Assembly (NCBI GenBank): GCA_024683485.1
Contig: JAIKYD010000121.1
Location: 1 to 51,623, forward strand
Direction: 5' to 3'
Source of the DNA: Saccharofermentans sp.
Lineage (GTDB): Bacteria > Bacillota > Clostridia > Saccharofermentanales > Saccharofermentanaceae
Length of the DNA stretch: 51,623 nucleotides
Part shown: positions 35,933-44,844 of the stretch, piece after piece
How positions within the stretch are numbered: the stretch's first letter is position 1
Layout of the letters: each line of letters begins with the position of its first letter
The notes under the pieces: generated by a model
What the model saw: the letters and a program-made list of their open reading frames with translations, nothing else
The model's database searches: none
Told to the model about the DNA's origin: nothing
Translations under genes and position numbers: made by a program

Positions 35933-37258
35933 TTATGCTCCGATAACAACAAGTACAGCTGATAATACACATATCGCAATGTATGAGATTGCGGTAAATA
36001 TCACGCCGGCTCTGAAGTGTGGTTTTCCACGGTGTACAGTTAATACTGTCATAGCTGCTGCAAATCCCAGAGCAAGTGTTGCCCACATTGCAAGGATCCT
36101 CTTTGGCGTGTATCCGTATATGCTGTAATACAGACCAAGCTTGCTCATAGCGGTAACTGCAAAGATTATACTTTCGACCATGAGCATAGTGACAAGTATC
36201 TTTGCAGGCAGAGAGAATCTGCATTTCTGATCAGCTTTGCCGAACAGTATTATCGCAAGATAAACACACATATTTACTGCCATTATTCCCACAAGTTCAA
36301 AGAAACCTTCACGTGCATAATGCGATACCAGCATTCCGTCAGGAACATCACCTGCAAACCCGCCTATCATATAAGCAAGGCGCTTAACGAAGAACAGTAT
36401 ATATGCAAGCACGAAAACTCCCGCAGCTATATATACGATGACGGCTGATGCGGTCTTACCTTTTCCCATGAACCCGGTAAGCCAGGAAGCAAAACGCTTC
36501 TCCCTGCCACCGTCTGATTTAGCACTTCTTGACATAAGACCATATAAGTAAAAGCAGACGGGAATTGCGAAGATTAATCTCGGGATGATCTCATAGATTT
36601 CCAACTCAGTGAAATAAGCCCCTATACTGCTGAAAACATCTTCAAAGAACATCCCAAGATCTTCATCAATGGCAGCCATAAAGCTGACCGATATGATAAG
36701 CAGCACTGCCATAACGGCCACAAAAATTACAGCACCAATGTAATTTTTTCTTTTGGCAACAGACTCATCAGTTCCCTCTCCCGGCTTCTTGAAACAACAC
36801 CAATCGATAATAAAATTCGGGAAACCGGCAAATGATTTTACATAAAAGCCGTGAATAAGATCCGCAGGAATAAAACCTGATGTCTTTCCGCCAAGGAGAA
36901 GTCCGTTGGACGTAAGGACCGAATACACACCGCAAAGATGCATAGCAAATACCGACAATTCCATTTCAGGTCCAATGCTTGCAGTCATGCCGGCCAGGAA
37001 TGTCATAATATACCAGAAAACTGTTTCTTTTGAAGGCAACCCGGAAACGCCTCGTCTTCCTCTTCTTATGATCTCGTTAACAAGAATGAAAATAACTGCA
37101 AATACCGGATAAGTAAGCGCAACCGTCAGTTTGCCATTAAATATCGCAGGTCCCATTAAAGACACATCATCGAAATTGAATATGAGTCTTACATAAGTGT
37201 ATGCCATGGGATAGGCCAGGAGGATTCCCAGCCTTTGAAATATAACTTTTTTGTCCAT
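35933..37258 (-). CDS. DUF4153/DUF4173-like membrane protein
   Basis: 441 residues with about eleven hydrophobic helices. The segment SHYAREGFFELVGIMAVN and the later YSIYGYTPKRILA are characteristic of DUF4153/DUF4173 proteins, whose function is unknown. It is the last gene of an operon with a YozG-type regulator (6 bases) and a DUF2975 protein, a combination seen repeatedly in Bacillota. Convergent with the c-di-GMP gene after 5 bases; no terminator visible between them. Confidence 0.8.
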   Translation of the reverse strand: MDKKVIFQRLGILLAYPMAYTYVRLIFNFDDVSLMGPAIFNGKLTVALTYPVFAVIFILVNEIIRRGRRGVSGLPSKETVFWYIMTFLAGMTASIGPEMELSVFAMHLCGVYSVLTSNGLLLGGKTSGFIPADLIHGFYVKSFAGFPNFIIDWCCFKKPGEGTDESVAKRKNYIGAVIFVAVMAVLLIISVSFMAAIDEDLGMFFEDVFSSIGAYFTELEIYEIIPRLIFAIPVCFYLYGLMSRSAKSDGGREKRFASWLTGFMGKGKTASAVIVYIAAGVFVLAYILFFVKRLAYMIGGFAGDVPDGMLVSHYAREGFFELVGIMAVNMCVYLAIILFGKADQKCRFSLPAKILVTMLMVESIIFAVTAMSKLGLYYSIYGYTPKRILAMWATLALGFAAAMTVLTVHRGKPHFRAGVIFTAISYIAICVLSAVLVVIGA

Positions 37259-37264
37259 TAGTGA

Positions 37265-37468
37265 TCAGTCCTCTCTGTACTCGAGAATGTCTCCAGGCTG
37301 GCAATCCAGCGCCTTGCAAATATCATTCAATGTCGAGAACCTTACGGCCTTTGCCTTCTGGTTCTTCAGGATAGAAAGGTTAGCTTGTGTGATACCGACC
37401 TTCGCAGCCAGATCGCCGGAGGAGATCTTGCGTTTTGCCATCATTACATCAAGATTTACAATGATCAT
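37265..37468 (-). CDS. YozG-like Cro/CI-type HTH regulator
   Basis: 67 residues, essentially one helix-turn-helix domain: VMMAKRKISSGDLAAKVGIT, then NLSILKNQKAKAVRFSTLNDIC and a short tail LDCQPGDILEYRED. This tail is typical of the YozG family, usually encoded next to DUF2975 proteins. Excellent ribosome site AGGAGGAG. It probably controls its own three-gene operon. Confidence 0.9.
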   Translation of the reverse strand: MIIVNLDVMMAKRKISSGDLAAKVGITQANLSILKNQKAKAVRFSTLNDICKALDCQPGDILEYRED

Positions 37469-37483
37469 ATTCTCCTCCTTTCC

Positions 37484-37936
37484 TCAGATCGTAAGATCCA
37501 TTTCTTCTTTCATAGTAATCGCTTTAGCGAAAACTACTCTTATGCTTAATACAACAAGTGCCATAAACAAAGCAACGACAGTTAATATCCAGCATCCGTT
37601 CCAGATGAATCCGCCGACTATGCAATCAACAGCGATTCCCACTAGAGCACCTGTGATTATCATCATAAGTTTGGTGTTCTCCCTGTCGAAAACTTTATCC
37701 TTGCTCATATTCAAAAGCATCTTATACAGCGGAATAAGTACTGTATAACCGCCCACCGTACCAAGATAGAATATCACAATCAAAGCAATAACACGTGGCG
37801 TATCAGATACCTCTGCCCAGCAATATGCTATGTACTTTGTAATAACAACTCCGAAAATATCGGCCACAACAGCCATCGCCGTAAAAAGTATAGTCGCGAT
37901 CTTGGCCCACCTTAAGATCACATCGTCATATCGCAT
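37484..37936 (-). CDS. DUF2975 membrane protein
   Basis: 150 residues with four hydrophobic helices, YDDVILRWAKIATILFTAMA at the start and IVFAKAITMKEEMDLTI at the end, which fit DUF2975. The ATG at 37934-37936 is preceded by GGAGG at spacing 10; the longer frame to 38074 lacks a signal. Upstream, AGCATGCT and AGCATACT at about 37967-37987 form a direct repeat that could be the regulator's site. Function unknown; pairs with the YozG regulator. Confidence 0.82.
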   Translation of the reverse strand: MRYDDVILRWAKIATILFTAMAVVADIFGVVITKYIAYCWAEVSDTPRVIALIVIFYLGTVGGYTVLIPLYKMLLNMSKDKVFDRENTKLMMIITGALVGIAVDCIVGGFIWNGCWILTVVALFMALVVLSIRVVFAKAITMKEEMDLTI

Positions 37937-38063
37937 AGTATCGTTTCCTCCAAATATAGAATCAGCATGCTTTATACTCAGCATACTAACACAGCATTTT
38001 TTGTTTTTCAAGAGTTTTTTATCGTTTTTCGATATATTTTTCTTGTTCTGCATACAACATAAA

Positions 38064-38085
38064 GGCTGCCACAAAAGTGACAGCC
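38064..38085 (-). terminator. Terminator of the VanY-like gene
   Basis: 9-bp stem GGCTGCCAC/GTGACAGCC (one wobble) with an AAAA loop; on minus the trailing bases are TTTATG. Located 26 bases after the stop. Confidence 0.7.
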
Positions 38086-38110
38086 CCGAATGCTCTTCTA
38101 TCAGGCATGC

Positions 38111-39190
38111 TCAGCCCTTACCGTAACTGATAATATCCCAGCCGCCTTTCTCGTTCCTGACAAGCCAGAACTCATAATCAGTATATTCGTGATCAGGTTC
38201 CCAGTTATCAGCAGCGTCTGCAGGCGTATGGAAATCAATTACAAACTTCATCAATTCCTTATAGTCAGAACCTTCATTAAGAGAGTTCAGCCATGCAAGG
38301 TTCTCTTTGTTGTTTGCATCATCGCCCGCATAACGGATAGCGTGAAGTTCACAGCCTTCCCAGTATGCGAACTTGCACTTTATCTGGACAATGGCATCTG
38401 AAAGTTCTTCAGTTGTATAGAGTCCGGATTCACCAAGTTCGACCGTTACAGGAATTGATTTGACAACACCGAGATATTCTTCCAAAGTAATATCCTGAGC
38501 CATGATCTCTTTTGCTGTATCGACAATTCCTATATAGCGGAGATGCCAGGGTTCATATCCATAACCTGTAATGTGTTCACGCTCCTCAAGATAACGGAGG
38601 ATAAATCCGTAATCAGCAAGTTTGGCATGTATCTTCTCCCAGATCTCAGGATACTGAACCATATCCTCGTTGTAATATACATCCGTGAAGTTTCCGTCAT
38701 CATCTTTGAGCTTGAAATACAGATCGATAGCAAGTCCTGTATGATGCTCGGAGTATCCCGGCTGGGCTACAGTCTTTGCTGCATAATCAGCTCCGTATTT
38801 CTCGATAAACCGGTCCATGATATCCTGCTGTTCGGCTACAGTCCTGCGGCCTGAATCAAGCTCAAGATAGATGCCGTCATTCTTCTCAAGATCTTCTTTC
38901 AAAAGCAGATATGCATCGTAGGTCTGCTTTTCGACTTCAACAGTATCACCGACAGAATTAATAACTGTAACGGTCTCCAGTATTTCTTCCCAGTCATCAG
39001 GAAGTTTGTTGGTCTTATTTACAAGGACAAAATAATCAAGGCCGGCTTTTGGTTTCTCATACTGCACCGAAGCCTCAGTAAAGGCTTCAGGATGGCTCTT
39101 CAAAGGTTCTGCAGATTCAGAAGTCTTTGCGCATGATGCAAGCGCGAAAACCATACTTCCGGCAAGAATAAGACTTACTGCCTTTCTCAT
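38111..39190 (-). CDS. D-alanyl-D-alanine carboxypeptidase (VanY/DdcY family) lipoprotein
   Basis: 359 residues. Lipoprotein signal MRKAVSLILAGSMVFA with lipobox LASC, so the enzyme is anchored outside the membrane. The zinc peptidase M15B motifs are complete: LDSGRRTVAEQQ (SxRS-like), YSEHHTGLAIDLYF (SxHxxGxAxD) and GYEPWHLRYI (ExWH). It trims terminal D-Ala from peptidoglycan stems. About 130 extra residues follow the peptidase domain (VELGESGLYTTEELSDAIVQ onward), a separate unrecognised module. Its ATG overlaps the HAD phosphatase stop (ATGA), so the pair is co-translated. Confidence 0.92.
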   Translation of the reverse strand: MRKAVSLILAGSMVFALASCAKTSESAEPLKSHPEAFTEASVQYEKPKAGLDYFVLVNKTNKLPDDWEEILETVTVINSVGDTVEVEKQTYDAYLLLKEDLEKNDGIYLELDSGRRTVAEQQDIMDRFIEKYGADYAAKTVAQPGYSEHHTGLAIDLYFKLKDDDGNFTDVYYNEDMVQYPEIWEKIHAKLADYGFILRYLEEREHITGYGYEPWHLRYIGIVDTAKEIMAQDITLEEYLGVVKSIPVTVELGESGLYTTEELSDAIVQIKCKFAYWEGCELHAIRYAGDDANNKENLAWLNSLNEGSDYKELMKFVIDFHTPADAADNWEPDHEYTDYEFWLVRNEKGGWDIISYGKG

Positions 39191-40428
39191 TTCCTTGTAA
39201 CTCCCTCGCCGTAGATTGTTGTCCAATCATTCTTCATTGATACTGCGATCCAGCTAAATTCATCACAAAGCCCCTTCATCTTATCAGCTTTGGACTCATT
39301 GCCATTCTCACGCTCAGTGTCATCACAGCAGAGCATGAACGCAAGGCTCTTATACTTGTTATTTGTTGTCGTGAATTCAGCCATTGCAGCATCACCTGTG
39401 CTGTTTCCGAAAGAGAGAACAGGCTGAACACCAATCTCCTGCATGATTACTGTAACCTTATTTGTGTTGAGGTTCTTAATGATGAAATCTCCACCGAGCA
39501 CGAGTTTATCCTGATCAGTAAATGTGTAGAATTCACCATCTTCGGTTCCCTGGTTTGAAGCTACAAGCGTCTCATCCGATCCGATAAGCTGGTTTCTGGG
39601 AATATCCAGAACATCTTTTGCAAGACCTCTTACGATCAGTCTGTCAGTACCGCTTACGATATAAACCTTGAAATCATTTGCCTGGAGATAATCGATTATC
39701 TGGAGCATCGGCTTATAGAAAGCTTCTCCCCTTGTCATTCCGTTATATCCGGGAGCCGGCTGATCTCTGAACATCTTAACGTAATCTTCAAACTCATCGA
39801 TCGTCATGCCTGCAAAAGCGGATGCTACAGCTTGACCATGCTCGACCATGGATACTGAAACACTCTTATCTCCGTCACAGATAGCTTTTACGCGTGTTGC
39901 AACGTCCTTCTCGAAGGCTGAAGCCTTATTCTTATATGAAGGATCTTCGAGTACGCGGTAAACCAGGAGGCAGTGATCAAAATAGTAAGGATCTGTCTCG
40001 CAGAGGATCGTACCGTCCATATCGAAAACAGCAATTCTGTTCTCGACCGGGATATAGTCTGCACTGCCCTCATCTGTAATCGCTGTCATGTATGAGATCA
40101 ATGCTTCTTTAGCGGGTGCATTCTCAGTCCATAATGAAAGAGGATCAGTCTTAACGTCTTCTTTTGTCTCGACAACAGTTTCTGTCTCTTCAACTGTCTC
40201 TGTTTCTGAAGTCTCTGTTACAGCTGTAATACTGCTTTCAGTTTCAATGGCTGCGGATGTAACTTCAGTTCCGTTATTACCAACGTTGTCAGCGTTGCCT
40301 GTATTGCCGGATGAGAAGATACCCTTGCCGAGGATAACCACTATTCCAACAATAGCACCTAAAGCAACAGCAGCCAATGCAGCTGATATCGCCTTCCATG
40401 TTCTTACCTGTTTAACCTGATCGTCCAT
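39187..40428 (-). CDS. Membrane-anchored HAD-family phosphatase
   Basis: 413 residues. An N-terminal signal anchor (about 13-38) is followed by a Thr/Ser/Glu-rich linker (VTETSETETVEETETVVETK) and a HAD domain: motif I AVFDMDGTI, motif II YIVSGTD, motif III in the Lys/Gly segment LVLGGDFIIKN and motif IV SFGNSTGDAAM. Orientation of the anchor places the enzyme outside the cell, unusual for HAD proteins, which are mostly cytoplasmic. The substrate could be a cell-wall or phospho-lipid intermediate, or a phosphorylated nutrient; unknown. AGGAGGG precedes the ATG; translationally coupled to the VanY lipoprotein. Confidence 0.87.
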   Translation of the reverse strand: MDDQVKQVRTWKAISAALAAVALGAIVGIVVILGKGIFSSGNTGNADNVGNNGTEVTSAAIETESSITAVTETSETETVEETETVVETKEDVKTDPLSLWTENAPAKEALISYMTAITDEGSADYIPVENRIAVFDMDGTILCETDPYYFDHCLLVYRVLEDPSYKNKASAFEKDVATRVKAICDGDKSVSVSMVEHGQAVASAFAGMTIDEFEDYVKMFRDQPAPGYNGMTRGEAFYKPMLQIIDYLQANDFKVYIVSGTDRLIVRGLAKDVLDIPRNQLIGSDETLVASNQGTEDGEFYTFTDQDKLVLGGDFIIKNLNTNKVTVIMQEIGVQPVLSFGNSTGDAAMAEFTTTNNKYKSLAFMLCCDDTERENGNESKADKMKGLCDEFSWIAVSMKNDWTTIYGEGVTRK

Positions 40429-40628
40429 AATTCCCTCCTGAAATAAACTTATACATTTACTCTATTGTTTTTATATTTTGATTTTATTTGCTCAAAGCAA
40501 ACAAATCGTGTCTATTATGTGTCCTTATAATCCTGTTTGATCAGGGACACGTTTTGTTCGCTTTCTCAAACATCAAGATTTAATCATTGAAGACCGGTTC
40601 AAACAATTATCAATTCACGGCCAAAAAG

Positions 40629-40670
40629 TTGATTAGGCAACAGATGGTATCCTATCTGTTGCCTAATCAA
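40629..40670 (-). terminator. Strong terminator of the DUF362 gene
   Basis: Perfect 17-bp inverted repeat TTGATTAGGCAACAGAT/ATCTGTTGCCTAATCAA with an 8-base loop; on minus it is followed by CTTTTTGG. It lies 27 bases after the stop codon. Confidence 0.88.
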
Positions 40671-40696
40671 AAGAATGCTTGACCGTTCTGAAAACG

Positions 40697-41821
40697 TTAC
40701 TTCATTTTAATCAGTTCATACTCACGCGAGCCAATTCCGATCTTCTCAGCATGTTCAAGTGTCTCAGCCCATGAGACATTCGGATTGCTGTTATGCCAGA
40801 CATCACCGTGATCGTGGAAATGCGGGCTGGCCATGTTGTCACCCAGCTGGCTGTTCCGTATAGGTTCAGCTTTTGAACACAGATTGACACATGCCTGGTC
40901 AAGAGCGACAGGATCAAATGAAGCGAGCATTCCGATATCAGGAAGTATAGGAGCATCATTCTCGCCATGGCAGTCGCAGTTTGGTGACACGTCAGTAATA
41001 AGACTTATGTGAAAGTTAGGTCTGCCGCTTATTACAGCTGCAGTATATTCAGCCATCTTGCAGCCAAGCAGTGAAGCTGCATTCCAGTTATCATTTTCGA
41101 TAGCATCGAAAGCACAGGCACCGATACAGCGTCCGCACCCTTTGCACTTGGCAGGATCGATCCAGGCCTTCGCGTTCTCGTAACTGATAGCATCTGAGCC
41201 GCATTCCTTAGCGCATCTTCTGCAGCCTCTGCACATATCAGTAATAACATGGGGATGCCCGCTCTGATGCTGCTGCATCTTTCCTGCACGGCTTCCGCAG
41301 CCCATTCCGATATTCTTGATCGTTCCTCCGAATCCAGCCTGTTCATGGCCTTTGAAGTGAGTAAGTGAGATAAAGATATCCGCATCCATTACAGCACGGC
41401 CTATATAAGCCTCTTTGCAGTATTCACCGTTCGGTACAGGAACGATTATGTCGTCAGTTCCCCTGAGTCCGTCAGCTATCAGGATCTGGCAGCCTGTTGT
41501 AACAGTGTTAAATCCGTTTATGTTGGCACAATCGAGGTGCTCCAGCGCGTGCTTGCGGCTTCCGGGATACAAAGTGTTGCAGTCTGTAAGGAAGGGCATT
41601 CCTCCGTTCTCTTTAATAACGTCAGCAACAGCTTTGGCATAATTAGGCCTTAGATATGCAAGATTTCCAAGTTCGCCGAAATGCATCTTTATAGCAACAA
41701 ACTTTCCGTCCATGTCGATCGAACCGATTCCGGCAAGTCTTATCAGTTTCTGCAGTTTGGCGGTAAGCGGAACCCCAAGTCCTGTTCTGAAGTCAGTAAA
41801 ATACACTTTCGGCGTTTCCAT
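40697..41821 (-). CDS. DUF362 / 4Fe-4S ferredoxin-domain protein
   Basis: 374 residues. DUF362 domain (VYFTDFRTGLGVPLTAKL, then TVTTGCQILIADGL) with two inserted 4Fe-4S motifs: CRGCRRCAKECGSDAI and CKGCGRCIGACAFDAI. Soluble, no signal peptide. Such proteins are widespread in anaerobes and act in electron transfer of unknown partner. AAGGAGG precedes the ATG. It follows the AraC gene by 12 bases on the same strand, so is likely regulated by or co-transcribed with it. Confidence 0.9.
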   Translation of the reverse strand: METPKVYFTDFRTGLGVPLTAKLQKLIRLAGIGSIDMDGKFVAIKMHFGELGNLAYLRPNYAKAVADVIKENGGMPFLTDCNTLYPGSRKHALEHLDCANINGFNTVTTGCQILIADGLRGTDDIIVPVPNGEYCKEAYIGRAVMDADIFISLTHFKGHEQAGFGGTIKNIGMGCGSRAGKMQQHQSGHPHVITDMCRGCRRCAKECGSDAISYENAKAWIDPAKCKGCGRCIGACAFDAIENDNWNAASLLGCKMAEYTAAVISGRPNFHISLITDVSPNCDCHGENDAPILPDIGMLASFDPVALDQACVNLCSKAEPIRNSQLGDNMASPHFHDHGDVWHNSNPNVSWAETLEHAEKIGIGSREYELIKMK

Positions 41822-41833
41822 ATCCAGTCCTCC

Positions 41834-42703
41834 TTATTTATGGTTTCTGACAAATAATGTTCTGTATTCTCCGGGAGCAATTCCCTTCTCCTCGCGGAAC
41901 ACCCTATTAAAACTTGGAATGCTCTGAAACCCTGACATCATAGCTATCTCTGTCAGTGATCTTCCCTCATCGGCAAGCAGTTCAGTGGCTTTCTCCAGTC
42001 TTATCAAATTCAGCCATTTGCTGTAATTCATTCCTGTGATATTTTTGAATATCCTCGAGAAATATTCTCGGCTTATCCCCGCCATCTCTGCCATCGCTCC
42101 CTGCGACAGGTCATCGGCAGTCAGATTGTTCTTTATATAATCTGTAACTGTCATCATCCGTCTTAACACATCATCACTTAATCCGTTCTGATCCTCATCA
42201 GCAAGCTCAGGTGCAAGTTCCTTCCTGTATTCAAGCAAAGTCAGCATAAATTCCATGAGGAGCATGCAGCATCTTATCTCCCTGTCCTGCATCTCAGAAA
42301 AAAAGATTTCTTTCATCTTAAGAATTATTGCTTTAAGCTTTGCAGCAAGTTCAAGATGCGACTGAACACAGATGATATGCAGATTACGGTACATATGCAT
42401 GATTCGCCTAAGATCAAAAAGTGAATTTATGAAAGCATTCGAAAACTGAATTACCAGCGAATCCTCGCGGTTCGCGTCCACGATCGAATGCATCTCCATA
42501 GGCCATACAAGCACAATATCATCAGGAACAAGTTCATATGTATTCCTGCCCACACAATAGATATTGGTCTTCCCGGGGGCAACCAGCAGTATCTCACCAT
42601 AAGAATGCCAATGAGACTGGTAACTTCTTTCCTTAAAACCAGTGGACATATTAAAGGCACTTACATGATCAAAATCGTATATTTCGTAATTACTGTAATC
42701 CAT
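41834..42703 (-). CDS. AraC-family regulator with cupin-like N-terminus
   Basis: 289 residues. The N-terminal part (SHWHSYGEILLVAPG, PDDIVLVWPMEMHSI) is an AraC-type cupin sugar/ligand-binding domain; the C-terminal HTH pair spans about 190-289 with MAEMAGISREYFSRIFKN and LTEIAMMSGFQSIPSFNRVF. Divergent from the MATE transporter with 199 bases between starts, where a 30-bp-spaced direct repeat is visible, so it probably controls that transporter and its own operon with the DUF362 gene. Confidence 0.9.
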   Translation of the reverse strand: MDYSNYEIYDFDHVSAFNMSTGFKERSYQSHWHSYGEILLVAPGKTNIYCVGRNTYELVPDDIVLVWPMEMHSIVDANREDSLVIQFSNAFINSLFDLRRIMHMYRNLHIICVQSHLELAAKLKAIILKMKEIFFSEMQDREIRCCMLLMEFMLTLLEYRKELAPELADEDQNGLSDDVLRRMMTVTDYIKNNLTADDLSQGAMAEMAGISREYFSRIFKNITGMNYSKWLNLIRLEKATELLADEGRSLTEIAMMSGFQSIPSFNRVFREEKGIAPGEYRTLFVRNHK

Positions 42704-42793
42704 ATATTTATGTCCCGCCTTTTAATAATTTTAATATTTTTCAAATAAAACTGCTTTCAGAATCGTGTCATTTATTGTTTCACTTTTTGTTTT

Positions 42794-42838
42794 CGCAATT
42801 GTCAAATAATGAGAAGCCGGACTGCGAATTGTGAGAAG
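42794..42838. promoter_or_regulatory. Direct repeat between araC-type and MATE genes, candidate AraC site
   Basis: CGCAATTGT at 42794 and GCGAATTGT at 42824, with GAGAAG following each (42811 and 42833), spaced 30 bp. TATAAT at 42857-42862 is a likely -10 for the MATE gene with no good -35, as expected for an activated promoter. Confidence 0.5.
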
Positions 42839-42902
42839 TTTATTTCCCCGTTAATACTATAATTCCAATCGTTGAAAACCATAAACAGGAGAAACGTGAA
42901 TA

Positions 42903-44348
42903 ATGAAGAGCAATATCACAGATATGACGAAGGGAAGTCCCGCAAAACACATACTGCTTTTCGCTCTGCCTGCACTGATCGGAAATATATTTCAGCAGGT
43001 CTATAATCTTGCCGACTCTATAATCGTCGGTAATGTTGTCGGCTCTGATGCATTTGCAGCCATAGGTGTAACATCCTCCATCACATTTCTCTTCTTCGCT
43101 CTCTGCAACGGTATCGGCAGTGGCGGCGGTGTGGTCGTTTCCCAGTATTACGGTGCCCACGACGACAAGAATGTCAAAAAATGCATTGTTAACAGCGGTA
43201 TCATCATGCTCATCGTTCCCGTGATCTTCGGCGTATTGGGATTCACATTAAGTCCACTTATTCTGAAGCTTCTTGATACACCGGATCACCTTATGGCTGA
43301 TGCCGTTCTCTATACACGTTTTATGTGCGTGGGACTGCTTTTTGTATCGCTTTACAATTTTCTGTCATCAATGCTGAAGGCTCTCGGCGATTCCAAAAGC
43401 CCGTTATATTTCCTGATCATTTCTACAGTCATCAATATCGTCATGGATATACTTCTGGTATGTGTTATTCCCTTAGGCATCATGGGGGCTGCGCTCGCGA
43501 CAGTAATCTCACAGTTCATTTCCGTATTACTCAGCGGCATCTACGCATATAAGAAAAATCCTTACTTCCACATAAGCCGTAAAGATATCTCTGTATCTGT
43601 CAATATGATATTCAGGATCGTACGTCTCGGAGTTCCTATGTCACTTCAGTTTGCACTGATAGCAATTTCCTCCATGGCACTCCAGCGTGTAGTAAACGGT
43701 TTTGACACGGTAGCCATCACCGCTTTCACAGCAACAAACAGGATCGAGCAGTTTATTCACCAGCCTTATATGACCCTTGCTGCCTCACTTGCAACATTCA
43801 GCGGCCAAAATTACGGTGCAAAAAGAAACGACCGAGTTCTTGAAGGCTACAGGAAAAGTCTTCTCATTATGGTTATTCTTACTGCATTCCTTATGCTTGT
43901 CATGCAGTTGTTCGGACAGACACTTGTTAGTTTCTTCGTCTCCAAAGAGGATATAAATGCACCGGCAGTCATAGCACTTGGCGCGAAAGGTCTCAGAATA
44001 ACAAGCTTATTCTATCTGGCTTTGGGAATGATCTATGTTGTGCGCGGTGTTCTCACGGGAATAGGCGACGCATTCTTCTCGCTGTTCAACGGCATTATTG
44101 AAGTAATCGGGAGATTCACTATCCCTCTTCTTCTGACCGCATATCTTGGATACGGCGAAGCCGGGATATGGTTGTCCTCAGGACTGGTATGGCTCCTCAG
44201 TGGTGTAACAGCATGGATAAGATATAAAGCCTATTTCCGTTCAAAGGTCAGCATTCCGGAGAAAACCATCAAGGGTGTTATTGCTGAAAAAAGAAGGACA
44301 TTACAGGAAAAATCCTATCATGCCCTTTCTCATAAATACCATTCCTGA
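42903..44348 (+). CDS. MATE-family efflux transporter
   Basis: 481 residues with twelve hydrophobic helices. The start MTKGSPAKHILLFALPALIG and LADSIIVGNVVGSDAFAAIG are characteristic of clostridial MATE Na+- or H+-driven multidrug exporters; the second half repeats the pattern (RIVRLGVPMSLQFALIAISS). AGGAGA lies ten bases before the ATG. It is a single-gene unit, divergent from an AraC regulator that is the likely controller. Substrates cannot be inferred. Confidence 0.93.
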   Translation: MKSNITDMTKGSPAKHILLFALPALIGNIFQQVYNLADSIIVGNVVGSDAFAAIGVTSSITFLFFALCNGIGSGGGVVVSQYYGAHDDKNVKKCIVNSGIIMLIVPVIFGVLGFTLSPLILKLLDTPDHLMADAVLYTRFMCVGLLFVSLYNFLSSMLKALGDSKSPLYFLIISTVINIVMDILLVCVIPLGIMGAALATVISQFISVLLSGIYAYKKNPYFHISRKDISVSVNMIFRIVRLGVPMSLQFALIAISSMALQRVVNGFDTVAITAFTATNRIEQFIHQPYMTLAASLATFSGQNYGAKRNDRVLEGYRKSLLIMVILTAFLMLVMQLFGQTLVSFFVSKEDINAPAVIALGAKGLRITSLFYLALGMIYVVRGVLTGIGDAFFSLFNGIIEVIGRFTIPLLLTAYLGYGEAGIWLSSGLVWLLSGVTAWIRYKAYFRSKVSIPEKTIKGVIAEKRRTLQEKSYHALSHKYHS

Positions 44349-44357
44349 ACTGTAAAC

Positions 44358-44840
44358 TTACCTGTTATCAACCTTCTCGGGATACATATCATGGTGGAAA
44401 AGCCTGTCTTCAGCGACCTTCTCCCATTTGGTACCAGGTTTGCCGTAATTACAGTACGGATCGATCGATATTCCGCCGCGCGGTGTAAACTTGCCCCAGA
44501 CTTCAATGTATTTTGGATCCATTAGCTTTATCAGATCCTTCATGATTTTGTTCACGCAGTCCTCATGGAAGTCTCCGTGATTGCGGAATGAGAACAGATA
44601 GAGCTTCAAGGATTTGCTCTCGACCATCCGTTCAGAAGGAACATAAGATATCGTTATCGTGGCAAAATCAGGCTGCCCTGTGATGGGACAAAGACTTGTG
44701 AATTCAGGGCAGTTGAACTTTACGAAATAATCATTTTCCGGATGCTTGTTGACAAACGTCTCGAGCACATCAGGATCATAATCCTGACTGTATGATGTGC
44801 CGCTGCTACCAAGCTTTGTGAGGTTTTCCTTTTCGCGCAT
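44358..44840 (-). CDS. queF: NADPH-dependent 7-cyano-7-deazaguanine reductase QueF
   Basis: 160-residue unimodular QueF, converting preQ0 nitrile to preQ1 amine on the way to queuosine. The thioimide-forming cysteine is C51 in [12 protein letters not shown] and the catalytic aspartate is D58; the QueF signature ESKSLKLY (E74 onward) binds substrate. I chose ATG 44838-44840, four bases after the upstream transporter stop, with GGGGGTGA as the ribosome site; the longer frame would run into the transporter gene. No queC, queD or queE in the window, so preQ0 may be imported by the neighbour. Confidence 0.95.
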   Translation of the reverse strand: MREKENLTKLGSSGTSYSQDYDPDVLETFVNKHPENDYFVKFNCPEFTSLCPITGQPDFATITISYVPSERMVESKSLKLYLFSFRNHGDFHEDCVNKIMKDLIKLMDPKYIEVWGKFTPRGGISIDPYCNYGKPGTKWEKVAEDRLFHHDMYPEKVDNR

Positions 44841-44844
44841 GCTG

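Noticed and set aside
40517..40551. GTGTCC...GGGACAC inverted repeat upstream of the HAD gene
   Set aside because: Short arms with a long loop, no T-tract in register and not at a transcript end; not strong enough to report as a site.
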